Notes: generated by a model not told the origin, from the letters alone. Positions 16,544 to 26,431 are shown, numbered from the stretch's first letter. The stretch: DNA of 64,000 nucleotides from Pseudomonas coleopterorum (GCF_900105555.1 NZ_FNTZ01000001.1:4591001-4655000); one strand, 5' to 3'. Program-made: numbers and translations.

Positions 16544-18298
16544 TCAATGCTCGACGTTGTTGTCCAGGGTCTCCAGCAAAGCCACCTGCATCCGCGTATG
16601 CACGCGAATGAACCAGCGCCACAACACGGCTACCACTGCGGCTGCCACCACGGCGATCAGCAGCAGCAATTCCAGGGTTGGCAGGATACTCGCCGACAGC
16701 GCGGCCAGCAGCACGAAAATCATCAGCAGCGACAATAGCGGAATGACTTCGGCAATGATGCGTCGAACCCGCTGGGTGTGCCTGCCCGCCATTTCCGGCT
16801 TCACGCCCATTTCCGCCAGGAGCATCGACAGCGCCTTGAGCTTGCGATAGGCCGCGATCAGGAATGGCAACGACAGCAGCAAAGCTGCGCCCCAGATCAA
16901 AGCTTTCTGCCCACCGGGCTCTGCCACCCATGTGGTCAGGTAGCCACCGATCCGCTCGGCGAAATAGGCCCCGGCAAAGAAGATACCGATCACCAGCGCC
17001 AGGTTGACCCCCACCTGCAGGAGAATCTTGCGGATCATCGACGCCAGCATGGCGCTCTGCCCGCGCGGCTGAATGCTGCGCAGCCATTCCCCATACATCC
17101 CCAGCACCCGCGCCATCCGCTGCGGCACCAAAGCGCCCAGACGGTGGGAAAGCGGGTCTGCCGCCCGGATCAGGTACGGCGTGGACAAGGTCGTCAGCAC
17201 CGACACCGCCACGGCAACGGGATAGAGGAAGTCGCTGGTGACCTGCAGGGTCATGCCCAGCGCTGCGATGATGAACGAGAACTCGCCGATCTGCGACAGC
17301 CCCATCCCCACTCGCAGGGACGTCTTGCCATCGTTGCCGGCGATGAATGCACCCATCCCGCAGGAGACGATCTTGCCCAGCACCACCGCCACGGTGATGA
17401 CCGCGATCGGCCAGGCGTAGGCAAGCAGGATGGCAGGGTCGAGCATCAGGCCGATGGCGACGAAGAAGATCGCGCTGAACATGTCGCGGATGGGTTCGAT
17501 CAGCCGCTCGATTTTCAGCAGTTGCCGAGATTCGGCCATGATCGCCCCGATCAGGAAGGCGCCCAGTACCATGCTGTATTCAAGCTTGACCACCAGCAGG
17601 CAGAAGCCGAAGCACAGGCCCAGCACGGTCACCAGCAGCATCTCGTTGCTCTCGAAGGTGGCCACGTAGGCCAGCAGACGCGGCACCACCAGGATCCCCA
17701 CCACCAACGCGATCACCATGAACAGCGAGAGCTTGCCGACCGTGGAGAACACCTCACCGGAACTCACCGCACCGCTGACGGCGATACCTGAAAGCAGGGC
17801 AATGATGCCGATACCCAGAATATCCTCGACGATCAGCACACCAAAGATCAATTGCGCAAACCGCTCGTTCTTCATCTTCAGGTCATTGAGCGCCTTGACG
17901 ATGATGGTGGTCGAGGAGATGGCCAGGATCGCACCCAGGAACAGCGAGTCCATGGTGCCCCAATCGAACCAGCGGCCGATCTCGTAGCCGATCCAGATCA
18001 TCAGCACGATTTCCAGGAACGCGGCGATGAAGGCCGTGGCGCCGACCTTGAACAACTTGCGCAGGCTGAATTCGAGCCCGAGGCTGAACATCAGGAAAAT
18101 CACTCCCAGTTCGGCGAGGGTCTTGATGGTGTCTTCGTCGTGGATCAAGCCGAAAGGCGGAGTGTGCGGGCCAATGATGAAACCCGCGACGATGTAGCCG
18201 AGCACCACCGGTTGCCGCAATCGGTGAAACAGAATGGTCACCACGCCGGCCACCAGCATGATCACTGCCAGGTCCTGGATGAAACTGATGGCATGCAC
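16544..18298 (-). CDS. CPA2 family cation:proton antiporter (KefB/YbaL type without RCK domain)
   Basis: The product has 584 residues. About twelve hydrophobic segments in the first 385 residues carry the CPA2 landmarks GYIVAGFIIGPHTPP, LGVIFLMFSLGLEFS and LGAILAISSTTIIVKAL. After residue 390 the protein has further membrane segments instead of a TrkA-N/RCK nucleotide-binding domain (no GxGxxG), unlike KefB and KefC. It probably exchanges K+ or Na+ for protons at the inner membrane. It is read alone on the minus strand and is divergent from the thioesterase gene. Confidence 0.85.
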   Translation of the reverse strand: MHAISFIQDLAVIMLVAGVVTILFHRLRQPVVLGYIVAGFIIGPHTPPFGLIHDEDTIKTLAELGVIFLMFSLGLEFSLRKLFKVGATAFIAAFLEIVLMIWIGYEIGRWFDWGTMDSLFLGAILAISSTTIIVKALNDLKMKNERFAQLIFGVLIVEDILGIGIIALLSGIAVSGAVSSGEVFSTVGKLSLFMVIALVVGILVVPRLLAYVATFESNEMLLVTVLGLCFGFCLLVVKLEYSMVLGAFLIGAIMAESRQLLKIERLIEPIRDMFSAIFFVAIGLMLDPAILLAYAWPIAVITVAVVLGKIVSCGMGAFIAGNDGKTSLRVGMGLSQIGEFSFIIAALGMTLQVTSDFLYPVAVAVSVLTTLSTPYLIRAADPLSHRLGALVPQRMARVLGMYGEWLRSIQPRGQSAMLASMIRKILLQVGVNLALVIGIFFAGAYFAERIGGYLTTWVAEPGGQKALIWGAALLLSLPFLIAAYRKLKALSMLLAEMGVKPEMAGRHTQRVRRIIAEVIPLLSLLMIFVLLAALSASILPTLELLLLIAVVAAAVVAVLWRWFIRVHTRMQVALLETLDNNVEH

Positions 18299-18548
18299 GG
18301 TGATAGCCTCCTTTGCTATTCGGAATTACGGTACCAATTGTTTCAGGAGGCAGGTTAACACTGCCCATTGCAGGCAAACGTCGGTGCAATATGCGGAAAC
18401 AGATCGCCGCTATGCCCTACGTAATGGCACGATAGACGTGACGGAGTAGCCTCGTTCAGCGTCCGCCTGTGGACGAGACCCGTCGTAAGTGGCCAACGCC
18501 AGAATAGGTGATGCCCCTGTAATTCTGCCAACCAACCGTGAGTTCACT

Positions 18549-19034
18549 ATGGAACCTGGAAACGCCCAGCTGTCGATGACGGTGCTGATGACCCCTGACA
18601 TGGCCAATTTTTCCGGCAATGTGCATGGAGGAACGCTGCTCAAATACCTCGACGAAGTGGCTTACGCCTGCGCCAGCCGCTATGCCGGCCGGTATGTGGT
18701 GACCTTGTCGGTGGATCAGGTGATTTTCCGCGAGCCAGTGCACGTGGGCGAGCTGGTGACCTTCCTGGCATCGGTCAACTACACCGGCAACACGTCGATG
18801 GAAGTGGGGATCAAAGTGGTCACCGAGAACATCCGCGAGCGTTCGGTGCGCCACACCAACAGTTGCTTCTTCACCATGGTGGCGGTGGACGACCAGCGCA
18901 AACCCGCTCACGTACCGCCTTTGAAGCCACAGGATGCCGAGGGCACGCGGCGCTTCATCCAGGCGCAGCAGCGCCGGCAGATCCGCCAGGAGCTGGAAAA
19001 GCGCTACCGCGATCTCAAGGAAGAACCGATTTAA
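18549..19034 (+). CDS. Acyl-CoA thioesterase (hotdog fold, YciA/BACH type)
   Basis: The 161-residue product has the 4HBT/hotdog signature [20 protein letters not shown] (catalytic Asn/Gly-Asp region and His-Gly-Gly) and [22 protein letters not shown]. The C-terminus is a charged helix ([20 protein letters not shown]). It should hydrolyse acyl-CoAs. I prefer the ATG at 18549 with GTGAG upstream over an in-frame codon 20 residues earlier. The stop TAA shares the TTAA with the stop of the convergent pdxY. Confidence 0.85.
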   Translation: MEPGNAQLSMTVLMTPDMANFSGNVHGGTLLKYLDEVAYACASRYAGRYVVTLSVDQVIFREPVHVGELVTFLASVNYTGNTSMEVGIKVVTENIRERSVRHTNSCFFTMVAVDDQRKPAHVPPLKPQDAEGTRRFIQAQQRRQIRQELEKRYRDLKEEPI

Positions 19035-19897
19035 AGCGCCACGGCTTCGAAACGCAGGCGCGGATGCACGATCCGATCCTGGGCGCGCACCAACTCCAGT
19101 TCGTAGCTGGCGCACGCCTGGGTCTCCAGCAGCACTTCGTGCACTGCCGCGGCCGTGAACTCGAAAGCGGCCAGCCAATCATCGCCCAGCAGTAGCCTGG
19201 CCAGGAACAAACCGCTGGTCAGATCACCCACGCCGACCGGCTGACGCGGAAACGCCAGCAGCGGACGCCGCAGGTGCCAGCTGCCTGTGGCGGTGACCAG
19301 CAGCATCTCGAAGTCTTCAGGTGATTTGCCGGGGTAGGCCAGATGTTTTACCAGCACCGCTTTCGGGCCCCGGGCCAGCAAGGCGCGCGCCATGGCCACG
19401 CAATCCTGCAGGGAGTCGGCCTTGCGGCCGCTGAAGCTGTCGAGCTCCAATTGGTTGGGACATAGCACGTCGGCTGCCGCCACGGCTTCATCGAGCAGAA
19501 AGTCGCTGACCTCGGCCGGCACCACGCAGCCTTTCTCCGCATGCCCCATCACTGGGTCGCACAGGTACAGGGCCTTGGGATTGGCTGCCTTGACTCGCCG
19601 TACCACGCCCAGGATTGCCCGCCCCTGCGCAGCGCTGCCCAGGTAGCCGCTGAGCACCGCATCGCAGTTGCCCAACTCGCCAATCGTCGCAATCCCTTCG
19701 ACCAGTGCGGGAATGTGTTGCGGCGCCAACACTTCTCCCGTCCACTGACCATACTGTGTGTGATTGGAAAACTGCACCGTATTCAATGGCCAGACCTTGA
19801 CGCCCACTCGCTGCATCGGGAAAACCGCCGCGCTGTTGCCGGCGTGGCCGAACACGACGTGGGACTGGATGGCGAGCAGGTGTGGTGTACGTTTCAT
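19031..19897 (-). CDS. pdxY: Pyridoxal kinase PdxY
   Basis: This 288-residue member of the ribokinase fold phosphorylates pyridoxal in the vitamin B6 salvage pathway. It has [22 protein letters not shown], the PdxY/PdxK start, [24 protein letters not shown] and the C-terminal [12 protein letters not shown] with the catalytic Asp in the anion hole motif. The ATG at 19897 gives the family length; the frame is open to 19978 but lacks similarity there. It is convergent with the thioesterase gene and divergent from the DUF3301 gene. Confidence 0.92.
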   Translation of the reverse strand: MKRTPHLLAIQSHVVFGHAGNSAAVFPMQRVGVKVWPLNTVQFSNHTQYGQWTGEVLAPQHIPALVEGIATIGELGNCDAVLSGYLGSAAQGRAILGVVRRVKAANPKALYLCDPVMGHAEKGCVVPAEVSDFLLDEAVAAADVLCPNQLELDSFSGRKADSLQDCVAMARALLARGPKAVLVKHLAYPGKSPEDFEMLLVTATGSWHLRRPLLAFPRQPVGVGDLTSGLFLARLLLGDDWLAAFEFTAAAVHEVLLETQACASYELELVRAQDRIVHPRLRFEAVAL

Positions 19898-20014
19898 GCA
19901 AGGATTCCGGACCGGTGACAGGACTTCATGGCGCGCAGTATCGCGCGAAATGCAGCCTGTACGACAGACCGGAGACACAGTTAAGCTGCGAGCAACCGGT
20001 TGGAGCGCACGTTG

Positions 20015-20404
20015 ATGTTGACCCTTGGCAATATGTTCATCCTGATGTTACTAGCCGCAGGTGCGGCCTGGTTGTGGCACAACCATGGCCTGCGCGAGAA
20101 GGCGTTGGAGCGGGTCAAGCAGCATTGCGGCAAGCTCGATCTGGAACTGCTCGACGACAACGTCGCCTTCAAGCGCTTTGCCTGGCTGGCCGATGCCAAC
20201 GGCCGCAAGCGCCTGGCGCGGGTGTACAACTTCGAGTTCACCGTCACCGGCGAGCAGCGCCATGCAGGCATCGCCACGCAGTTCGGGCCGCACGCAGTGC
20301 AGATCGAGCTGGCGCCCTACCCGTTCGAAGTGAAGACGCCGACCAGTGCCGAGGTCATCGAAATGAGCCAGTGGCGCCAGGAACACAAGCGCTGGCGCCC
20401 CTGA
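20015..20404 (+). CDS. DUF3301 family single-span membrane protein
   Basis: The product has 129 residues. One N-terminal membrane helix (about residues 5-20) is followed by a soluble domain with [20 protein letters not shown] and [19 protein letters not shown], which I recognise as DUF3301. The function is unknown. The ATG at 20015 has GGAG ten bases upstream. It runs towards the COG0523 GTPase gene and ends five bases from it. Confidence 0.75.
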   Translation: MLTLGNMFILMLLAAGAAWLWHNHGLREKALERVKQHCGKLDLELLDDNVAFKRFAWLADANGRKRLARVYNFEFTVTGEQRHAGIATQFGPHAVQIELAPYPFEVKTPTSAEVIEMSQWRQEHKRWRP

Positions 20405-20409
20405 GGGTG

Positions 20410-21375
20410 TCAGTCCTGTAACGGATCCGGCACCTGTGCTCGCAGCAACCCTTGCTGCAAGCGCGTTGCGTCCTGGGGTGTGTCGAATATCAGCTCCACC
20501 CGTGAATCGCGACGCCACTCACTCGGTCTCCATTGGGCGGTTTGTCCTGCCAGCAAATTACTTGATCGCCACCCCTGCGTGCTGTGGATAACCAGCTTGG
20601 CCCGACGCCAACTTTCATCCTCCAGCCAACGCCCTAGGGTCTGCAGGTCGAACTGCACCTGTGGGTGCCAGCGCCAGCCGATGCTCCAACCATCAGGATG
20701 ATTCTGCACCTGGCATTGGGCGAGAGACTTATCCACCCATAGATCACCCAGCGCATTGGGGCTGTCTATCAGCTTGTCCACAAAAAGCTCTACAGGCTTA
20801 TCCACAATCGGCAGTTGATCGAAGCAGATTTCGTCGACGTCCCGCCACAGCATTTGCGCTGTGGGTAAATTTGTACTTATGCACAGCTCATCGGTACCGG
20901 ATGCCTTGTTCATGATCAGCAATCCCGCCTCGCGCGCGGCTTCCAGCTGTACCGCAGGCAGCGCATTCCCCACCCTGAGTGCCAGCGCGTCGAGCACCAT
21001 CACCAGCGGTTGCACGGCCAGGACCCCACGCCAAGGCGCTTCACCCAGTTGTGCAAGGATCTGCAGCGGATGGCCCAGGCCCGACGGCTCGATGAACAAT
21101 CGGTCCGGAGGGGCACTGCGCAGCAAGCGGGCAAGACCAATTTGAAACGGCGCTCCATTCACGCAGCACAGGCAACCCCCGGCGATTTCACCGATTGCGA
21201 TACCATCGTCGGCTGTAGCCAGCAACGCGGCGTCTATGCCCACCAGACCGAATTCGTTGATCAAGACGGCCCAGCGTTCGTGCGCTGGTTTGCACGTCAG
21301 CAGATGACGAATCAGGCTGGTCTTGCCGGCGCCCAAGGGGCCTGCGATGACATGGGTGGGAATGTTCTGCAGCAT
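20410..21375 (-). CDS. COG0523 (CobW/P47K) GTPase, putative metallochaperone
   Basis: The product has 321 residues. It has Walker A GPLGAGKTSL, the metal-binding CxCC motif in EIAGGCLCCVNGAP, and the guanine motif NKAS, all expected of G3E-family metal chaperones (relatives serve zinc, cobalt or nickel enzymes). The C-terminal CobW_C domain is shorter than in the paralogue 390 bases downstream and less typical. It begins 26 bases from the divergent small secreted-protein gene. About 300 bases of its coding sequence are packed with DnaA-box-like 9-mers, giving repeated V-D-K residues. No Zur box was found in its own short upstream region. Confidence 0.8.
   Translation of the reverse strand: MLQNIPTHVIAGPLGAGKTSLIRHLLTCKPAHERWAVLINEFGLVGIDAALLATADDGIAIGEIAGGCLCCVNGAPFQIGLARLLRSAPPDRLFIEPSGLGHPLQILAQLGEAPWRGVLAVQPLVMVLDALALRVGNALPAVQLEAAREAGLLIMNKASGTDELCISTNLPTAQMLWRDVDEICFDQLPIVDKPVELFVDKLIDSPNALGDLWVDKSLAQCQVQNHPDGWSIGWRWHPQVQFDLQTLGRWLEDESWRRAKLVIHSTQGWRSSNLLAGQTAQWRPSEWRRDSRVELIFDTPQDATRLQQGLLRAQVPDPLQD
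20583..20885. promoter_or_regulatory. Cluster of DnaA-box-like sequences inside a COG0523 GTPase gene
   Basis: Perfect TTATNCACA boxes are at 20583-20591 (plus-strand TGTGGATAA), 20798-20806 and 20877-20885. One-mismatch boxes are at 20729-20737, 20774-20782 and 20860-20868. That is six in about 300 bases, in both orientations, entirely within coding sequence. Protein binding is not shown; the call rests on the consensus and on the density. Confidence 0.55.
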
Positions 21376-21401
21376 GGTCGGATGTCTATGGAGGTTGAAC
21401 G

Positions 21402-21752
21402 ATGCGTGTGTGGGTTTTGCTAGGCCTGCTGGCCAGCACTCAGGTATGGGCCGAGGCCTGCGTGGTGCACAGCCAGGCCGAGCGGGTGAGCGTGGAAGTG
21501 TGCCAGCAGAATCGCACTATACCGCCGAAGCTGTTTCATGACGGATTCTGCCAGCCGAATCTGCCGGGCCAGAAGGTCGAGGTGCAACACCTGGAGCAAT
21601 GCCCGCAGGGCGCCTACGGTGTCTGTCGCGGCGCGCGCGTGGAGCGCATGCCCTATGAACAGGACATCCACTACTACGGTGTGGCCAGCGATGCCGCTTA
21701 CCTCAAGCCATTCTGCGAACAGAACAGTGGGGGCCACTGGGAGACCCCCTGA
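21402..21752 (+). CDS. Small secreted Cys-rich protein of unknown function
   Basis: The product has 116 residues. A signal peptide of about 17 residues (MRVWVLLGLLASTQVWA) is followed by a mature part with six cysteines (AEACVV, EVCQQ, GFCQ, EQCPQ, GVCRG, PFCEQ), which could form three disulfides in the periplasm. No family known to me matches. It is 26 bases from the divergent COG0523 GTPase and points at a second, Zur-box-linked COG0523 GTPase, which it almost touches. A metal-related role is suggested by neighbours only. Confidence 0.65.
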   Translation: MRVWVLLGLLASTQVWAEACVVHSQAERVSVEVCQQNRTIPPKLFHDGFCQPNLPGQKVEVQHLEQCPQGAYGVCRGARVERMPYEQDIHYYGVASDAAYLKPFCEQNSGGHWETP

Positions 21753-21762
21753 TCAGCCGAAG

Positions 21763-22974
21763 TTACACGACCGGTGTCTGCTCGTGCCAGTCACCGAAGG
21801 GATCCGGCCAACGGGTCCAGGCGCGTGCACCCAAGGCCAGTTCCTCGTCATCGAGCAGGCAACTGTCCAAGTCTCGACTCAAAGCGGCGAAGTCGATGTT
21901 CTGGCCAATGAACACCAATTCCTGTCGGCAGTCGCCGGTGTCGGCGTTCCAGTTGTGCTGGATGGCAGCGATGCTTTCAGCATCCTGCGGCCATTGCGAT
22001 TCAGGCACGAAGCGCCACCAGCGCCCGGCAAAACCATAGCGCATCAGTCCTCCCGCCTGTGACCAGCTCCCGGCTTCCCGGGGCTTGCTGGCCAACCAGA
22101 AAAAGCCCTTGGAGCGCAGCAACTTGCCGTTGGTCCAGGGTTGGTCGATGAAGGCATGGAAGCGCTGTGGATGAAACGGGCGTCGGGCGCGATAGGCCGT
22201 CGAGGCGATGCCGTAGGCGTCGGTTTCAGGCACATGTTCGCCCTGCAGCTCCTTCAGCCAACCTGGCGCCTGCGCCGCGCGCTCGAAATCGAACAGTCCA
22301 GTGTCCAGTATGCGCGCCAGAGGTACCTGACCCATGACCATCGGCAGCACCTGTGCGACCGGGTTGAGCTTTTGCAGCACCGCGGTCAGTTCGGTGCGTT
22401 CGGCCTGGCTGATGAGGTCGATCTTGCTGATCAGGATCACATCGGCGAACTCCACCTGCTCAATCAACAGCTCGGTGATCGCCCGCTCGTCTTCCTCACC
22501 CAACGTCTCGCCTCGGCTCGCCAGACTTTCAGCTGCCTGGTAGTCGAGCAGGAAATTGACCCCATCGACGACGGTGACCATGGTATCGAGCCGCGCCAGA
22601 TCTGCCAGGCTCTGACCTTGCTCGTCGCGAAAGGTGAAGGTTTCTGCCACCGGTAGCGGTTCGGAGATGCCGGTGGATTCGATCAACAGGTAATCGAAAC
22701 GCCCGTCGGCGGCCAGTTTTGCCACCTCCTGAAGCAGGTCTTCGCGAAGCGTGCAGCAGATGCAGCCATTGCTCATTTCGACCAGCTTTTCTTCGGCGCG
22801 GTTGAGGCTGACATCGCGCTGCACTTCGCTGCCGTCGATGTTGATCTCGCTCATGTCATTGACGATCACCGCGACGCGCAGGTCGTCACGATTACGCAGG
22901 ATGTGATTGAGCGAGGTGCTTTTCCCGGCTCCCAGAAAACCTGAGAGCACAGTGACGGGTAAACGGTTGGGCAT
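21763..22974 (-). CDS. zigA: Zinc-responsive COG0523 GTPase (ZigA)
   Basis: The product has 403 residues. The Walker A is [10 protein letters not shown], the metal motif [14 protein letters not shown], with [11 protein letters not shown] and the guanine-specificity motif SKIDL. The C-terminal CobW_C domain starts near [11 protein letters not shown]. Zinc-regulated members of this family (ZigA, and eukaryotic ZNG1) deliver zinc to target enzymes under starvation. The ATG at 22974 has GAGG upstream; an in-frame ATG at 22986 is less likely. A perfect Zur box lies 49 bases upstream, so it should be induced by zinc limitation. Confidence 0.88.
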   Translation of the reverse strand: MPNRLPVTVLSGFLGAGKSTSLNHILRNRDDLRVAVIVNDMSEINIDGSEVQRDVSLNRAEEKLVEMSNGCICCTLREDLLQEVAKLAADGRFDYLLIESTGISEPLPVAETFTFRDEQGQSLADLARLDTMVTVVDGVNFLLDYQAAESLASRGETLGEEDERAITELLIEQVEFADVILISKIDLISQAERTELTAVLQKLNPVAQVLPMVMGQVPLARILDTGLFDFERAAQAPGWLKELQGEHVPETDAYGIASTAYRARRPFHPQRFHAFIDQPWTNGKLLRSKGFFWLASKPREAGSWSQAGGLMRYGFAGRWWRFVPESQWPQDAESIAAIQHNWNADTGDCRQELVFIGQNIDFAALSRDLDSCLLDDEELALGARAWTRWPDPFGDWHEQTPVV

Positions 22975-23022
22975 GACGGACCTCATCAGGAACGGTTACA
23001 ACGGACTATACGCTGATTTTAT

Positions 23023-23037
23023 TGTTATAACATAACA
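23023..23037. promoter_or_regulatory. Zur box upstream of zigA
   Basis: TGTTATAACATAACA is a perfect 6+3+6 dyad matching the pseudomonad Zur consensus (GTTATAnnATAAC). It is 49 bases upstream of the zigA start, in the intergenic region shared with the DUF3617 gene. Zur would repress zigA when zinc is replete. Confidence 0.85.
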
Positions 23038-23089
23038 TTAACAGCGTTAATCTGTTGTCACTTAACCGATTCGTCATGAGTTAAAAAAA

Positions 23090-23113
23090 CACGTGTTCCA
23101 CGTGGAACACGTG
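23090..23113. promoter_or_regulatory. parS centromere-like site (ParB binding)
   Basis: The 16-mer TGTTCCACGTGGAACA at 23094-23109 is the exact consensus parS. It sits in a 24-bp perfect palindrome (CACGTG at each end). A half site TGTTTCACGT starts at 23119, 25 bases from the start of the 16-mer and overlapping the stop codon of the DUF3617 gene. ParB of the chromosomal Par system should load here, so the window is likely origin-proximal. Confidence 0.93.
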
Positions 23114-23122
23114 CCCTATGTT

Positions 23123-23650
23123 TCACGTACGGGGCTTTACCGCACCGCAGTCGTTACCCAACCAGACGGCACGGGTATTCATGCTGCCCTTCTGAGCGGT
23201 ACCGGAGGCATTGAAGGTGCCGCTGACCGTAGTCAGAAATTCCCGGTCGCTCAGGAATTGCGCCTGTCCCGCGCCTTGAGCCTTTGGACAGCTGAATTGG
23301 AATTTCCAGACATTGCCGTTGCGCTCGGTGATCTTCTGCGTGCAGCCCGACTTGGGGTCCTGCAGCGGGATGTCGTTGGTCTTGACCTGTTCTGGGGTCA
23401 GGCACGAACGAATGCCATTACCGCCCAAGGTAATGCCCTGGTTGGCCAATACGCCTTCCATCATCGCCCTTTGCTCGGGCGGGAGCATCTTCAGCTGGCC
23501 CAGCATGACCTGCATGTCCGGCAATGGCTTGCCATCGACCTGCATGTTGCTGGTGGTCATTTCCCATAGACCTGGCTGCAACATCTGCGCCTGCGCGCCT
23601 GTCGCCGAAAGGCTCACTATCAATGCTGCCATCGGCCATTTGAATCTCAT
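23123..23650 (-). CDS. DUF3617 family periplasmic protein
   Basis: The 175-residue product has a signal peptide (about 22 residues ending ATGAQA) and the DUF3617 pattern MLQPGLWEMTTSNMQVDGK, then SCLTPEQV and GCTQKITERNGNVWKFQFSC. Function unknown. The gene ends inside the half parS site and is divergent from clsA. Confidence 0.8.
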   Translation of the reverse strand: MRFKWPMAALIVSLSATGAQAQMLQPGLWEMTTSNMQVDGKPLPDMQVMLGQLKMLPPEQRAMMEGVLANQGITLGGNGIRSCLTPEQVKTNDIPLQDPKSGCTQKITERNGNVWKFQFSCPKAQGAGQAQFLSDREFLTTVSGTFNASGTAQKGSMNTRAVWLGNDCGAVKPRT

Positions 23651-23798
23651 CTGATGTCACTCCTGAAGGTCGTTGGGAAAAGCGCGGGCGCCTCGGCTTT
23701 TGACGCCGAAACCGGACCCGAGTTGCGCAGGAATAAAAACGCGACAACCGCTCCTGAACGTGGTCTGTTACCACAGCGCATCAAGGAGCCGCCGTGCA

Positions 23799-25238
23799 AT
23801 GGATTATCACAGTCCGATTTTTTTTGGGTATCTATTTGGCCTGCTGCACGTACTGGGCATCGGGGCGGCCGTACATGCCGTGCTTACCGTACGCACCGCG
23901 CAAGGGTCGATCGCCTGGGCCTTGTCGTTGATGTTCATTCCCTACCTCACATTGATCCCCTATCTGGTGTTCGGGCGCAGCACGTTCGATGGCTACATCG
24001 AGGCGCGTCGGCATGCCAACAAAGAAATGCACACAGCCATTGCCGACCTGGATTGGCGGCCGTGGATCGAGGAAGCGCTGGCTGCACGAAAGTCGACGTC
24101 CTACGCCTCGCTCAGAGCCATGCCCAAGCTTGGTCGCATGCCCTGCCTGGCCAACAATCGGGTCGGCCTGCTGGTCAACGGCCACGCGACATTCGATGCC
24201 ATCTTTGCTGCCATCCGCGAGGCCAAACAAGCAGTGCTGGTGCAGTTCTTCATCATTCATGACGACCATATCGGGCGTCAGCTGCAAGGCCTGTTGTTGC
24301 AGAAAGCCTCCGAAGGTGTGCAGGTCTATGTGCTGTATGACCAGGTCGGAAGCCATGCCCTGCCCCGTGAATACGTCGAGCGCCTGCGTGACGGTGGAGT
24401 GAACGTAAAGGCGTTCGCCACGCAGAGCGGCTGGTTGAACAGGTTCCAGGTGAATTTCCGCAACCATCGCAAGATCGTGGTGGTGGACGGTATCAAAGGC
24501 TTCATCGGCGGTCATAACGTGGGTGATGAATACTTGGGTGGCAACCCCAAGCTGTCGCCTTGGCGCGATACCCATGTGAGCATCAGCGGACCTGTGATCG
24601 CCTGCCTGCAGGAGTCTTTCGCGGAGGACTGGTTCTGGGCGGCACGCGAGCTGCCACCGTTGATTCTGCCGGATGCGTACGAAGAGGACGGTGTGCTGTG
24701 CCAGGTCCTGGCGACCGGTCCGGCGGATTCCTATGAAACCTGCTCACTGTTTTTCGTCGAGTCGATTCACGCCGCGAACGAACGCGTCTGGATCACGACG
24801 CCCTATTTCATCCCCGATGAGGCGGTGTTTGCCGCTCTGAGGCTGGCCGTGCTGCGCGGTGTGGACGTCAGGATCCTGCTGCCCTCTCGTCCCGATCACA
24901 AAGTGGTGTATGCCGCCTCCAGCCTGTTCGCTTTCGAGGCCGTCCGTGCGGGCGTCCGGATGTTCCGGTATGGGCCGGGATTTCTGCACCAGAAAGTGGT
25001 GCTGATCGATGACGAAATCACCGCGATCGGGAGCGCCAACATGGACAACCGCTCCTTCCGCCTGAACTTCGAAATCATGCTGTTGACCGTGGACAAGGAT
25101 TTCACCGGCGAAGTCGAACGAATGCTGCTCGACGACTTCGCTCAATCACGCGAGATCGATGTGCGCGACAGCAAGGAAACCCATCGCCTGCAAAAGTTGG
25201 GCATGCGCGTCGCGCGGCTGATCTCACCCATCCTCTAG
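23799..25238 (+). CDS. clsA: Cardiolipin synthase
   Basis: The 479-residue enzyme joins two phosphatidylglycerol molecules to cardiolipin at the inner membrane. Two N-terminal membrane helices are followed by two phospholipase-D motifs, [17 protein letters not shown] (motif H-x-K-x4-D, first active site) and [19 protein letters not shown] (second), plus an N-terminal half built on [12 protein letters not shown]. The ATG at 23799 has AAGGAG 11 bases upstream. It is convergent with cfaB, which also modifies membrane phospholipids. Confidence 0.93.
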   Translation: MDYHSPIFFGYLFGLLHVLGIGAAVHAVLTVRTAQGSIAWALSLMFIPYLTLIPYLVFGRSTFDGYIEARRHANKEMHTAIADLDWRPWIEEALAARKSTSYASLRAMPKLGRMPCLANNRVGLLVNGHATFDAIFAAIREAKQAVLVQFFIIHDDHIGRQLQGLLLQKASEGVQVYVLYDQVGSHALPREYVERLRDGGVNVKAFATQSGWLNRFQVNFRNHRKIVVVDGIKGFIGGHNVGDEYLGGNPKLSPWRDTHVSISGPVIACLQESFAEDWFWAARELPPLILPDAYEEDGVLCQVLATGPADSYETCSLFFVESIHAANERVWITTPYFIPDEAVFAALRLAVLRGVDVRILLPSRPDHKVVYAASSLFAFEAVRAGVRMFRYGPGFLHQKVVLIDDEITAIGSANMDNRSFRLNFEIMLLTVDKDFTGEVERMLLDDFAQSREIDVRDSKETHRLQKLGMRVARLISPIL

Positions 25239-25243
25239 CCTGC

Positions 25244-26431
25244 TCAGCTGCTGTAGATATCATCGCGGGTCCAGGGCAGTCCGGTATGGCCGTCGGTGTA
25301 GGGTTTGACGGCAAGGATCTGGTGGATGTTGATCCAGCCCCGACTGAACCCATAGGCGCAGCCGGCCAGGTACAGACGCCAGATCCGCAGAGACTGTTCG
25401 GATACCATGCCGGCGGCGGCCTCCAACTGGTTTTCCAGGCGCGCGCTCCAGTGCTGCAAAGTGCGCGCGTAGTGCAGCCGTAGACTCTCCACGTCCACGA
25501 CCTCAAGTCCCGCTTCGCTGACCTGCGCGTCGACCATGGACAGGTGAGGCAATTCGCCGTGGGGGAAAACGTACTTGCCGATGAACTCCCCCGCGCCCCT
25601 GCCGACCGGACGGCCGTCCGTGTGCCGGGCCGTGATGCCGTGGTTCATCACCAGGCCACCCTCGCGAACAGCGCCGCAAAGGCGCTGGCAATAGAGCCCC
25701 AGGTTCGCGTGGCCAACATGCTCGAACATGCCCACGCTGACGATCTTGTCGAAGCGTCCGTCCTGGGGCAGGTCACGATAATCTAGCAGCTGCAGTTCGA
25801 CCTGATGTTGCAGGCCTTCGGCTACCACTCGCGCCCGAGCCAGCTTCAGCTGCTCCTTGCTCAGGGTAATCCCCAGCACCCTGGCACCGAACTCGCGCGC
25901 GGCGAATCGCGCCAGGCCACCCCATCCACAACCGACATCCAGCAGGTAGTCACCCTGGCGCAGACGTAATTTGCGGCACAGGTGTCTGAACTTGTCCTGT
26001 TGCGCCTGTTCCAAGGTCTCCTGACCGGTATGGAAGTAAGCACAGGAGTAAGCCATGTCGCGGTCAAGCCAGAGCTGATAGAACTCGTTGGACAAGTCGT
26101 AGTGATAGGCGATCGAACGTTCATCGGTGTCCTTGTCGTGTGCCGAGCGCACGGGCACGGGCCCCTCATCGTCGTGCAGAATCGCCTGGCTGAGTTCATC
26201 GCACAGGCGGATGACGTCACCGATCTCGCCTTCCACATCCACCTTGCCTTCGATGAAGGCACTACCAAGCTGATCCAGGCTGGGGTGGGAAAACTGGCTG
26301 ATGACCTGCGGCTCTTTCAGCACGAGTGTGACGCTTGGTGAAGGACCCAGGTCCAGTTCGTGTCCATCCCAGAGACGCAGCCGTAAGGGAAGCTGCAGGT
26401 TTTGCAACACAGGCGGTAGGTGCGCGAGCAT
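25244..26431 (-). CDS. cfaB: Cyclopropane-fatty-acyl-phospholipid synthase
   Basis: The 395-residue methyltransferase transfers the methyl of S-adenosylmethionine to the double bond of unsaturated acyl chains in phospholipids, typically in stationary phase. The SAM site is LLDVGCGWGGLARFAA and the family motifs SIAYHYDLSNEFYQLWLDRDMAYSCAYF are present. In P. putida the homologue is called cfaB, and it pairs here with clsA, as I recall for that group. The ATG at 26431 follows GGGAG. A possible sigma-S type -10 (CTAGTCT on the minus strand near 26470) could drive it, with low certainty. The 229-base gap to the acyltransferase gene holds both promoters. Confidence 0.92.
   Translation of the reverse strand: MLAHLPPVLQNLQLPLRLRLWDGHELDLGPSPSVTLVLKEPQVISQFSHPSLDQLGSAFIEGKVDVEGEIGDVIRLCDELSQAILHDDEGPVPVRSAHDKDTDERSIAYHYDLSNEFYQLWLDRDMAYSCAYFHTGQETLEQAQQDKFRHLCRKLRLRQGDYLLDVGCGWGGLARFAAREFGARVLGITLSKEQLKLARARVVAEGLQHQVELQLLDYRDLPQDGRFDKIVSVGMFEHVGHANLGLYCQRLCGAVREGGLVMNHGITARHTDGRPVGRGAGEFIGKYVFPHGELPHLSMVDAQVSEAGLEVVDVESLRLHYARTLQHWSARLENQLEAAAGMVSEQSLRIWRLYLAGCAYGFSRGWINIHQILAVKPYTDGHTGLPWTRDDIYSS

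Noticed and set aside
23093-23569. Plus-strand frame starting in the parS palindrome
   Set aside because: Antisense to the DUF3617 gene; the start codon falls in the parS flank, and there is no ribosome binding site.
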